From assembly GCF_000157895.3 (NCBI RefSeq), contig NC_022663.1, positions 5,332,001-5,396,000 on the forward strand: a stretch of DNA of 64,000 bases. The letters are read 5' to 3'. The stretch is from Mycobacterium kansasii ATCC 12478. Lineage in GTDB: Bacteria; Actinomycetota; Actinomycetes; Mycobacteriales; Mycobacteriaceae. The notes beneath the pieces are model-generated. The model was not told the DNA's origin and ran no database searches. It saw only the letters and a program-made list of their open reading frames with translations. Shown here piece after piece: positions 1-7,028 of the stretch. Numbering within the stretch: the first letter of the stretch is position 1; each line of letters starts with the position of its first letter. A program made the position numbers and the translations under genes.

Positions 1-1328
1 ATGACCTGATCCAATTCGGCGTCGGCTCCCAGTGCGGTGAAGCCGGTTTCACCCGGTTCGGTTTGCGTCCTGGTGGCGGGATCACCGGTAAGTGGATCGT
101 CGCCCGATTCCCGGTGCGGCTTGCCCAGCACATGGTTGCGCTGGGCCTCCAGCTCGCTGGCCAGCTGCAGCAGGCTGGGAACCGACGGCAGGAAGATGCT
201 TGCGGTTTCACCGGGTCGGCGTGACCGCACGAACCGGCCAACCGCCTGCGCGAAGAACAGCGGTGTCGACGCACTGGTGGCATAGATCCCGACCGACAGG
301 CGAGGGACGTCGACGCCTTCGGAAACCATTCGCACGGCGACCAGCCACCTGTTGGTGCTCGAGGCGAATTCCGCTATGCGGGAGGAAGATCCGGGATCGT
401 CGGAGAGGACGACGGTGGGCGCTTCGGACGTCAGCTTGGTCAGCAACCCGGCATAGGCTCGGGCCGCCGTCCGGTCCGAGGCGATGATCATGCCGCCGGC
501 GTCGGGCACCTGGGCGCGCAGTTGACGCAGCCGCTGGTCGGCGGCGGTGATGACCGCCGGCATCCACTCGCCGGCAGGGTCCAGCGCCGTGCGCCAGGCC
601 CGTGCGGTCTGCTCGGCCGACAATGGCTCACCCAGGCGCGCCTCATGCTCCTCGCCGGCGCTGTCGCGCCAGCGCGCCTGCCCGGAGTAGGCGAGGAACA
701 CCACCGGCCGGACCACGCCGTCGGCAAGGGCTTCGGCATAGCCGTAGGTGTGGTCGGCTTGGGAACGCAGCACCCCGTCCCCGTCGGGCGCATAGCTGAC
801 GAACGGGATCGGACTGTCGTCGCTGCGAAACGGTGTGCCCGTCAGGCCAAGCCGGCGGGAGGCGTCGCCGAACGCCTCCCGGATGGCGTCGCCCCAGGCC
901 TTGGCATCGCCGCCGTGGTGGATCTCGTCGAAAACGACCAGCGTCTTGCGTTGTTCGGTGCGCACTCGGTGCAGCGTCGGATGCGCGGCGACCTGGGCGT
1001 AGGTGACGACGACGCCGTGGTACTCCGGTGAGGTCTGGGGGTTGGAGTTGGTGAACCTGGGGTCCAGGGCCAGCCCGTGCCGCGCGGCGGCCTGTGCCCA
1101 CTGAATTTTCAGGTGCTCGGTGGGCACCACGACGGTGACCTGCTCGACCGCGCGATGGCTCAGCAATTCGGCCGTGATCCGCAGGGCGAACGTCGTCTTG
1201 CCCGATCCGGGGGTGGCCACGGCCAGGAAATCCCGCGGCTCGGCGGCCAGGTACTTGACGATTGCGCGGCGCTGCCAGCCCCGCAACGGCCGACTGCCTT
1301 CGGCGTCGGCGTGACTGACCTGCTGCAT
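1..1328 (-). CDS. DEAD/DEAH-type helicase (Rv2917-like), 3' end outside the window
   Basis: Superfamily 2 DNA/RNA helicase. The reading frame starts at an ATG (1326-1328) and runs off the left edge, so about 442 residues are visible and the C-terminus is missing. Motifs in order are Walker A ATPGSGKTT near residue 40, a DEIH box (VVFDEIHHGG), motif III GLTGTPFRSD, and motif VI AVGRFVRSRRPGE. It has the layout of the helicase-like protein encoded beside ffh in M. tuberculosis (Rv2917). The divergent orientation relative to ffh fits that synteny, except that about 21 kb separates the two genes here. Substrate and pathway are unknown; the family resembles restriction/repair-type helicases. Confidence 0.85.
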   Translation of the reverse strand, partial: MQQVSHADAEGSRPLRGWQRRAIVKYLAAEPRDFLAVATPGSGKTTFALRITAELLSHRAVEQVTVVVPTEHLKIQWAQAAARHGLALDPRFTNSNPQTSPEYHGVVVTYAQVAAHPTLHRVRTEQRKTLVVFDEIHHGGDAKAWGDAIREAFGDASRRLGLTGTPFRSDDSPIPFVSYAPDGDGVLRSQADHTYGYAEALADGVVRPVVFLAYSGQARWRDSAGEEHEARLGEPLSAEQTARAWRTALDPAGEWMPAVITAADQRLRQLRAQVPDAGGMIIASDRTAARAYAGLLTKLTSEAPTVVLSDDPGSSSRIAEFASSTNRWLVAVRMVSEGVDVPRLSVGIYATSASTPLFFAQAVGRFVRSRRPGETASIFLPSVPSLLQLASELEAQRNHVLGKPHRESGDDPLTGDPATRTQTEPGETGFTALGADAELDQV

Positions 1329-1522
1329 CGAACACTGCCCCCCAGATGCTCACCCGCGCGTGGCGGTTCACGTTCACGCCGTCACATGGCTCCGCACGCC
1401 GACCCGACGCGCTGGCATGTCGCGGCACAACACGCGGGGAGCCGTTGTCGGCACACCGGCGGGCGCGACGAATACGTTGCGGGTCGGATCAGTGCGGCTG
1501 GGCCGCGAGTGTGAAATCTAGC

Positions 1523-1962
1523 ATGGCAACGCTTTTCGGTGCAGTCGCGACATGGGTCACGTCCGGATCGGCCCGCCGCGTTCTTCGGGCCGACGGTTGC
1601 GCCGGAGACGTCACATCGCTGAAAGCGGGTATCGGTGTGAAGGTTGGCCGGCGTCGGGTTGGTCCGGAATACGCGTATTACGAGTTGTTCGCAGACCCCT
1701 CGATGCTGGCCGCTCAGTTCCTCAGGGACGTCAGTGCCAGGCATCCACACCCCGTGCCGTGCCCGGAGGGCAACCCTCGCCCGGGCCCTGGGGGTACGAC
1801 AGCGCGCCGAACACGACCGCCGGTTCGACCCTGTGCGGACGCGTCGAAGGCGGCGACGATGTCGCGGTCGAGTGGACGAAAGACCGCGACCTGCTCCTGG
1901 CTCTGGCCAGCGGACCCGACCTCGCCGGCCTGTACAACTGGTGGAAAGCCAACCGATCGTAA
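1523..1962 (+). pseudogene. Frameshifted remnant of a mycobacterial Ser/Thr-kinase-type sensor domain
   Basis: Two overlapping frames together give one recognisable domain. The first supplies EYAYYELFADPSMLAAQF and PCPEG up to about 1765. The second, shifted by one base, supplies GPWGY, STLCGRV, VEWTKDRDLLLAL and LYNWWKANRS up to the stop at 1960-1962. This pattern (ADP..L...F, PCPGG, a CG pair, W(T)K..DL.L, WW) resembles the extracytoplasmic C-terminal domains of several mycobacterial Ser/Thr kinases and lipoproteins. No kinase domain or signal peptide precedes it, so it is a detached, frameshifted fragment. The family assignment is from memory of the motif and is moderate. Confidence 0.5.
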
Positions 1963-2070
1963 TAGGTGGCGCGGCCTGCTCTACGGTGGGCGGGCTGGCC
2001 CATCGCCGAACACGGATGGCTCCACCGCATGATGTGACCCGATCCGGGGTGCGGTTTGGGCAGGGGAGCG

Positions 2071-2120
2071 ACGCCAGGAGGCGCCAGGAGGCGCCAGGAG
2101 GCGCCAGGAGGCGCCAGGAG
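2071..2120. repeat. 10-bp tandem repeat (five units)
   Basis: Five consecutive 10-mers of gcgccaggag; the first unit starts with a instead of g. They lie 27 bp upstream of the lipoprotein start. Such perfect short arrays are usually polymorphic in copy number, and this one could alter spacing in the upstream region. Confidence 0.9.
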
Positions 2121-2146
2121 GGGCCATTCGTCCCTGGCGCACCACG

Positions 2147-3013
2147 ATGTTCTGGTGGCACTCTCAGCCCATGCGGCGGGCACTGTGCTTGATCTCGGCC
2201 ATCGGCTGGTTATACGCGGGAGCTGCATGCGCCACGCACCAGCCGCCGGCTGCGACTACGTCGTCGAAGTCCGGTGCGACGTCGACGGCGCCGACGACGA
2301 TGCCCGGTACCGGCGTTGCCCTTCGGGTCTACTTCGTGCGGGCTGGCAAGGTCGCCACTGCCGGGCGGAACGCGGCCGATCCCCACTCATCCATGGCAGC
2401 CGAACTTGCGGTCCGGGCGCTACTGGCGGGGCCCGACGACTTCGAGCGGGGAATCGGCCTGTCGACGGAGATTCCGGCCGCCACCAAGCTGCTGGGCCTC
2501 AACGTCGCGGGCGGCACCGCGACTGTCGACCTGTCCAATGACTTCCGGGCCGACGGCGCCGCGTTGTCCGCTGTCCCGATGCAGCTGCGTGTCGCCGAGG
2601 TCGTCTGCACGCTCACCCAGTTCGCCGGCGTCGACCAGGTAACCATCACCGTCGACGGGAAGCCGCTGGATGGGGCGGCCAACCTCAAACGCGCCGACGT
2701 CGACGCCGTGCTACCGAGGATTCTGATCGAGTCTCCGGTGCCCGGGGAAGCTGTGACGTCACCGTTGAAGGTCTCCGGAATCGCCAACGTCTTCGAGGGA
2801 ACGGTCACGTATTCGGTCAACGCCCCGGACGGCGCCGAACTCGACCAGGGTTTCACCACGGTGACGGGGCTGGAATGGGGAAACTGGGGCCCCTTCGCAT
2901 TCACCTCGAATTACTCGACGCAACAGCATGGCCTGGGCCGTGTCACCGTCTGGGAAGTGAGCATGAAGGACGGATCCCACCGCAACGTCTACGAGGTTCC
3001 GGTGAACTTCTGA
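2147..3013 (+). CDS. Putative lipoprotein with GerMN and Gmad2 domains
   Basis: A secreted protein of 288 aa. After the N-terminal MRRALCLISAIGWLYAGAAC, which ends in a lipobox-like cysteine, there is a Thr/Ser/Ala-rich linker. A GerMN domain follows at about residues 55-160 (VALRVYFVRAGKV, LLAGPDDFERGIG, GTATVDLSNDF). The C-terminus is a Gmad2 immunoglobulin-like domain at about residues 185-288 (ILIESPVPGEAVTSPLKVSG). This pairing is common in actinobacterial envelope lipoproteins of unknown role. Start choice is open: ATG 2147, or ATG 2171, which places the signal peptide directly at the N-terminus. Neither has a clear Shine-Dalgarno. It borders the lanthipeptide locus, but nothing ties it to that function. 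Confidence 0.7.
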   Translation: MFWWHSQPMRRALCLISAIGWLYAGAACATHQPPAATTSSKSGATSTAPTTMPGTGVALRVYFVRAGKVATAGRNAADPHSSMAAELAVRALLAGPDDFERGIGLSTEIPAATKLLGLNVAGGTATVDLSNDFRADGAALSAVPMQLRVAEVVCTLTQFAGVDQVTITVDGKPLDGAANLKRADVDAVLPRILIESPVPGEAVTSPLKVSGIANVFEGTVTYSVNAPDGAELDQGFTTVTGLEWGNWGPFAFTSNYSTQQHGLGRVTVWEVSMKDGSHRNVYEVPVNF

Positions 3014-3123
3014 CCCAATCCGGGTAGCCCTAGACAGCTCGGCAACTCGATTGCCAAGAGAATCAGGCTCTTTCGACAGACGAGTGATCAGACCGACCAG
3101 GGGTGTGAATGGTGTTGGGGGGC

Positions 3124-3288
3124 TTATTCTTTGCAGGGGTTGCACAGGGTGGTGACTGACCAGGTGCATTGGGTGGTGTCTTCGATGCCGCTGCTGATGC
3201 CGGCGGCGGCTTCGATGGCTTCGTCGGAGAAGTTGAAGGCGAAGATGTCGTCGTCGAGTTGGGGGAATTGCATGGTGGTGTGGTTCAT
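3124..3288 (-). CDS. Class II lanthipeptide precursor LanA1 (54 aa)
   Basis: A small gene hidden opposite to lanM1. It encodes 54 aa, starting MNHTTMQFPQLDDDIFAFNF, with an acidic leader ending in SDEAIEAAAG at residues 21-30. The putative core, residues 31-54, has Ser32, Ser33, Thr38, Thr39, Thr42, Ser44, Thr46 and Thr47 and three cysteines (Cys41, Cys49, Cys52), ending LCNPCKE. That is the composition expected of a substrate dehydrated and cyclised by LanM. A good Shine-Dalgarno (AGAAAGGA) lies 8 nt before the ATG. A second Met at position 6 is a less likely start. The leader motif is shared with LanA3 at 10214-10387, which supports a real family. The gene is divergent from lanM1 with a dyad between them. 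Ring pattern and activity are unknown. Confidence 0.85.
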   Translation of the reverse strand: MNHTTMQFPQLDDDIFAFNFSDEAIEAAAGISSGIEDTTQCTWSVTTLCNPCKE

Positions 3289-3355
3289 CGGGGTGGTCCT
3301 TTCTGGGTGTGGGTGGTTGGTGGACTTTTACTGTCTGTCGTAGTGGTGTGGGCTT

Positions 3356-3375
3356 GTAGGGACTTTGGTCCTCAA
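3356..3375. promoter_or_regulatory. DosR/DevR-like box between lanA1 and lanM1
   Basis: The near-palindrome GGGACTTTGGTCCT (3359-3372) with flanking CAA matches 16 of 20 positions of the mycobacterial DosR consensus TTSGGGACTWWAGTCCCSAA. On the lanA1 strand it is followed after 23 nt by GACAGTAAA, a candidate -10 region. It lies in the divergent promoter region and could serve both genes. DosR control is an inference from the motif. Confidence 0.6.
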
Positions 3376-3471
3376 GGTGGGCGCTGATGGTCGTCGGGTG
3401 TTTTGGTGGGTGTGGTGGCCAATTATGGTGGTGGGGCGGGGTTTACGCCGGGTTGCGGCGAAAGGGACGGG

Positions 3472-6400
3472 ATGGACGCGTTTTTTGAGCGGGTGTTGGT
3501 GGGTGCGGCCAGTGTTGATGAGTTGTTGTCGCGGGATTTCGAGTCGGTGCCGGGGCAGAAGTCGGATGCTGATCGGGCGGGGCGGCGGTTGGCGGCGTGG
3601 TGTCGGTCGTGTGCCAGTGGTGATTGGCGGCAGTTTGCTCGGCGGTTGGATCGCGATGGCTGGGATTTTGCGTTGGTGTTGGAGCGGTTTGCCGGTGTTC
3701 GGCGGGTTTCGTCGGCGCCGGTGCCGGGGTGGTTGCAGGATGCGGTGTGGATCGAGGCGGCGCTGCGGGGGGTGGATGCCGGTGGTGGTGGGGGGTTGGG
3801 GTGTGCGTTTGAGCAGTTGTTGATGCCGGTGGTGGTGCAGGCTGAGGCGCGGTTGTGGTCGGCGGTGGCGGCGCCGGTGGCCGGGTTGTTTGGTGAGGGT
3901 GGGCGGGCGAGTTTGCGTCGGGCGTTGGTGGAGCAGCTTTCGCAGTTGTGTGCGCCGGCGTTGTATGCGTTGTTCGATACTGCGCGTGCGGGGTCGTTGA
4001 GTTATGGGCAGTTCGTGGTGGATATGCGGGGGCAGGGGTTTCGGCGGTTGTTTGAGGCCAAGCCGGTGTTGTTGCGGCTGATGGCGGTTGTGACTCGGCA
4101 GTGGATCGATGCCAGCGCGGAGTTGGTGGTGCGGTTGGGTGCGGATTCGGCGGTGATCGGTGCTGAGTTGTTGGGTGCGCCGGAGGCGGGTCGGGTGGCC
4201 CGTGTCGAGGGTGGGCTTGGTGATTTGCACAATGGCGGTCGGTCGGTGCATGTCGTGGTGTTCGAGGATGGTACTCGAATTGTGTATAAGCCCAAGGATT
4301 TACGGGTCGACGTCGCGTGGTGTGCGTTGGTGGAGCGGCTCAACGCGGTGGCGCCGGTCAGGTTGCGGGCGGTGCGGGCGCTGGCCCGCGACGGTTACGG
4401 GTGGACCGAGTTCGTCGAGCATGCGCCCTGCGCCGATGATCGCGACGTCCAGACCTACTTCACCCGGGCCGGTGCATGGCTGGCGCTGTTCTATTGCTTT
4501 GCCGCCGGCGACATGCACCAGGAGAACATCATCGCCGCCGGCGCCCACCCCGTACCCATCGACATCGAAACCATCCTGCAGGCCACCATCGACCGGCCCG
4601 ATGCCGGAGATCCGGAGAGCGACGCCCATCGGGCCGCCGTGGAGACCATCGCCAACTCCGTCATGATGGTCCGCCTGATCCCGTCCTACCTGCGTTATCC
4701 CGACAATGAGGTCGGGGCTATCGGCGGGTTGCTGTCGGATTGGGCGCCCGCTGAAGGAATCCGCTGGACCGACGTCAACACCGACGCGATGCGCCCGGCC
4801 AGACCGCGTGAAACCGACAGCACCACACCGAACTTGCCGCACCTGGCCGGCCGCTACGCCAAGTTCGCCGACCACGTCGAGGCTTTCGTCGAGGGCTTCC
4901 GGGCCTATGCGGGGTTCCTGGCCGAGTGGCGTGCCGACGCTGCGACGGGCGGGCTCTTCGAAGGCTTCGTCGGCCTGCCGGTCCGAAAACTACTGCGTCC
5001 CACCAGGTTCTACGCCATGCTGCTGCAGCGGCTGAAGGACCCACGGCGCATGGACGACGGCGTCATCTGGTCTGCACAGGCCGACTTCGTTGCCCGGCTG
5101 TCCGATTGGGACAAGGACATCGATCCGCAGTCGCCGCTCGTGCGGGCGGAACGCTCAGCGCTGCTGGCGTTGAACACTCCGTATTTTGTGATGCCCAGCG
5201 ACACCACCGACATCCGTGACGTCACCGGCATTTCGGTCCATGCCACCGGCGTATCCGGCATGGGCCACGCACTGGCCCTGGCCGGCGGCCTCGACGGCGC
5301 GGGGATCGAGTGGCAGGTCACCATCATCCGGCAGAACATGGAATCCTTCGCGCGGGGCCGCATATCCGCGGAAGCGGTCGGGCCGGAGCCGACAGAAAGC
5401 CCCGACGTAGACGGTGTGCCGACGACAGAGATGTTTCGCTGCGAGGCGGACCGGATCGCCGAGGACCTGTCGCGGTACGCGATTCGCCGGGGACGCAGCG
5501 CAGCATGGATCGCGCTCGACTGGCTGGGGGATTCCGAACTCTTCCAGCTGATCTGCCTGGGCCCCGGCCTCTACAACGGCGTGTCGGGTATCGGGGTCTT
5601 CCTGGCTGCCCATGCGGCGGTGACAGGTTGCGCCCGCTCGGGGGAACTGGCGCTGGCCGGATTGGCCCACGTTCGCAAGGAACTCAACAGCGGCAACGCG
5701 GCCCGCTTCGCCCGGTCGCTGGGAGTCGGCGCCGGTGGCGGTCTGGGATCGGTTATCTACTCGTTTGCCGTGATGTCAGCGTGCCTGCGAGACGATGGGC
5801 TGCTCGCCGATGCGCAGGTTGCGGCGGCGCTGCTCACCGACGACCTGATCGCGGCGGACAATCAACTTGACGTCATCGGCGGCAGCGCCGGTGCCGTCCT
5901 CGGGTTGCTTCGTCTGTACCGCGACACCGGATCGCGCGATCTGCTCGACCGCGCAGCCCGTTGCGGCGAGCACCTCTTGCGTCAACCGCGTATCGGCTCA
6001 GCGGGGCGTCGCAGCTGGAGCGGGCAGGGATCAGGGTCACTGGATCTCAACGGCATTTCTCACGGCGCAGCGGGTTACGCCTACGCCCTCGCCTCGTTGG
6101 CCGAGGCAACCGGAATCGACGAGTTCGCCGACGCCGCCGCGGAATGCATTGCGTTTGAAAACGCCAACTTCGACCCGCACCGCCACGCCTGGGCCGATCT
6201 GGACAGTAACGGAGAAAAGGTGTGGCCGTGTAAGTGGTGCCACGGATCTCCGGGCATCGGTTTGGCGCGCATCGCCATGGCCGGACTGCGACGAACCGAT
6301 ACCGCATTGCTGTACAACGACGTAACGCACGCGCTGACCGCCGTGGAGAACAGCTGGGCCGGCATCCGTCGGGACACCTTGTGCTGTGGCACCCTCGGCA

Positions 6401-6633
6401 GCGTCGAATTCCTCAGCGAAGCCGGAACCGTTTTGGGACGAGACGAATTGCGTGATCTGGCGGCACGGCACCTGGCCGGGGTCATCTCGGCCGCCGCCAC
6501 TCGCGGCGATTACCGATGGAGCGGCGGTACCAGACGGTTCAACCCCGGAATGTTCCAGGGCCTGGCCGGTGTCGGCTACACGCTCCTGCGCCGGATCGAT
6601 GACTCGCTTCCCAACGTCTTGGTGTGGGAATAG
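3472..6633 (+). CDS. Class II lanthipeptide synthetase LanM1
   Basis: A bifunctional enzyme of 1053 aa that dehydrates Ser/Thr of a precursor and forms (methyl)lanthionine rings. The N-terminal dehydratase (DUF4135) has a kinase-like active site: Lys273 in VYKPK, Asp347-x-His349-x-x-Asn352 in GDMHQEN, and Asp364 in PIDIETI. These positions nearly coincide with those of CylM. The C-terminal LanC-like cyclase has SHGAAG, then zinc ligands Cys923 (WCHGSPG) and Cys971-Cys972 (LCCGTLG), the three-cysteine site of ProcM-type enzymes. I start at ATG 3472 because AAAGGGA lies 4 nt upstream and the promoter dyad ends at 3375; a TTG at 3403 opens the frame earlier. The first ~370 codons are in the long repeat. 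Up to about 4330 the coding strand is strikingly G/T-rich, then codon use returns to the C-ending mycobacterial norm. Confidence 0.92.
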   Translation: MDAFFERVLVGAASVDELLSRDFESVPGQKSDADRAGRRLAAWCRSCASGDWRQFARRLDRDGWDFALVLERFAGVRRVSSAPVPGWLQDAVWIEAALRGVDAGGGGGLGCAFEQLLMPVVVQAEARLWSAVAAPVAGLFGEGGRASLRRALVEQLSQLCAPALYALFDTARAGSLSYGQFVVDMRGQGFRRLFEAKPVLLRLMAVVTRQWIDASAELVVRLGADSAVIGAELLGAPEAGRVARVEGGLGDLHNGGRSVHVVVFEDGTRIVYKPKDLRVDVAWCALVERLNAVAPVRLRAVRALARDGYGWTEFVEHAPCADDRDVQTYFTRAGAWLALFYCFAAGDMHQENIIAAGAHPVPIDIETILQATIDRPDAGDPESDAHRAAVETIANSVMMVRLIPSYLRYPDNEVGAIGGLLSDWAPAEGIRWTDVNTDAMRPARPRETDSTTPNLPHLAGRYAKFADHVEAFVEGFRAYAGFLAEWRADAATGGLFEGFVGLPVRKLLRPTRFYAMLLQRLKDPRRMDDGVIWSAQADFVARLSDWDKDIDPQSPLVRAERSALLALNTPYFVMPSDTTDIRDVTGISVHATGVSGMGHALALAGGLDGAGIEWQVTIIRQNMESFARGRISAEAVGPEPTESPDVDGVPTTEMFRCEADRIAEDLSRYAIRRGRSAAWIALDWLGDSELFQLICLGPGLYNGVSGIGVFLAAHAAVTGCARSGELALAGLAHVRKELNSGNAARFARSLGVGAGGGLGSVIYSFAVMSACLRDDGLLADAQVAAALLTDDLIAADNQLDVIGGSAGAVLGLLRLYRDTGSRDLLDRAARCGEHLLRQPRIGSAGRRSWSGQGSGSLDLNGISHGAAGYAYALASLAEATGIDEFADAAAECIAFENANFDPHRHAWADLDSNGEKVWPCKWCHGSPGIGLARIAMAGLRRTDTALLYNDVTHALTAVENSWAGIRRDTLCCGTLGSVEFLSEAGTVLGRDELRDLAARHLAGVISAAATRGDYRWSGGTRRFNPGMFQGLAGVGYTLLRRIDDSLPNVLVWE

Positions 6634-6680
6634 CCGCAGCGCACCGACCGGCACCAGGGGTGTGAATGGTGTTGGGGGGC

Positions 6681-6845
6681 TTATTCTTTGCAGGGGTTGC
6701 ACAGGGTGGTGACTGACCAGGTGCATTGGGTGGTGTCTTCGATGCCGCTGCTGATGCCGGCGGCGGCTTCGATGGCTTCGTCGGAGAAGTTGAAGGCGAA
6801 GATGTCGTCGTCGAGTTGGGGGAATTGCATGGTGGTGTGGTTCAT
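6681..6845 (-). CDS. Lanthipeptide precursor LanA2, identical to LanA1 (54 aa)
   Basis: An exact copy of lanA1 inside the second repeat, with the same Shine-Dalgarno and promoter region. It encodes the same 54-aa leader and three-cysteine core. It is convergent with the end of lanM1 (47 bp gap) and divergent from lanM2. Two identical precursor genes, each paired with its own synthetase, could raise gene dosage. Alternatively, one peptide could be processed by two enzymes that differ only after residue 370. Confidence 0.85.
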   Translation of the reverse strand: MNHTTMQFPQLDDDIFAFNFSDEAIEAAAGISSGIEDTTQCTWSVTTLCNPCKE

Positions 6846-6912
6846 CGGGGTGGTCCTTTCTGGGTGTGGGTGGTTGGTGGACTTTTACTGTCTGTCGTAG
6901 TGGTGTGGGCTT

Positions 6913-6932
6913 GTAGGGACTTTGGTCCTCAA
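6913..6932. promoter_or_regulatory. DosR/DevR-like box between lanA2 and lanM2
   Basis: An identical copy of the dyad at 3356-3375 (core GGGACTTTGGTCCT at 6916-6929), placed the same way in the second divergent promoter region. Confidence 0.6.
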
Positions 6933-7028
6933 GGTGGGCGCTGATGGTCGTCGGGTGTTTTGGTGGGTGTGGTGGCCAATTATGGTGGTGGGGCGGGGTT
7001 TACGCCGGGTTGCGGCGAAAGGGACGGG

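Larger units (their letters stand above)
3096..4581. repeat. Long direct repeat, copy 1 (precursor gene plus lanM 5' third)
   Basis: A 1486-bp segment repeated at 6653-8138 with a constant offset of 3557 bp. I see one substitution: G at 4159 versus A at 7716, which changes Gly to Ser. The repeat holds the whole precursor gene, the shared promoter region and the first ~370 codons of lanM. It stops just after the catalytic Asp/Glu of the dehydratase, beyond which the two synthetases diverge. The sharp ends and near-identity indicate very recent duplication or gene conversion. Confidence 0.95.

Noticed and set aside
3131..3343. Plus-strand 70-codon frame opposite lanA1
   Set aside because: It is the shadow of the precursor gene; no ribosome site, no domain, and the minus frame has all precursor features.
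3403..3471. Earlier TTG start for lanM1 (and the matching position for lanM2)
   Set aside because: It lies close to the promoter dyad and has no ribosome site, while ATG 3472 has AAAGGGA just upstream.
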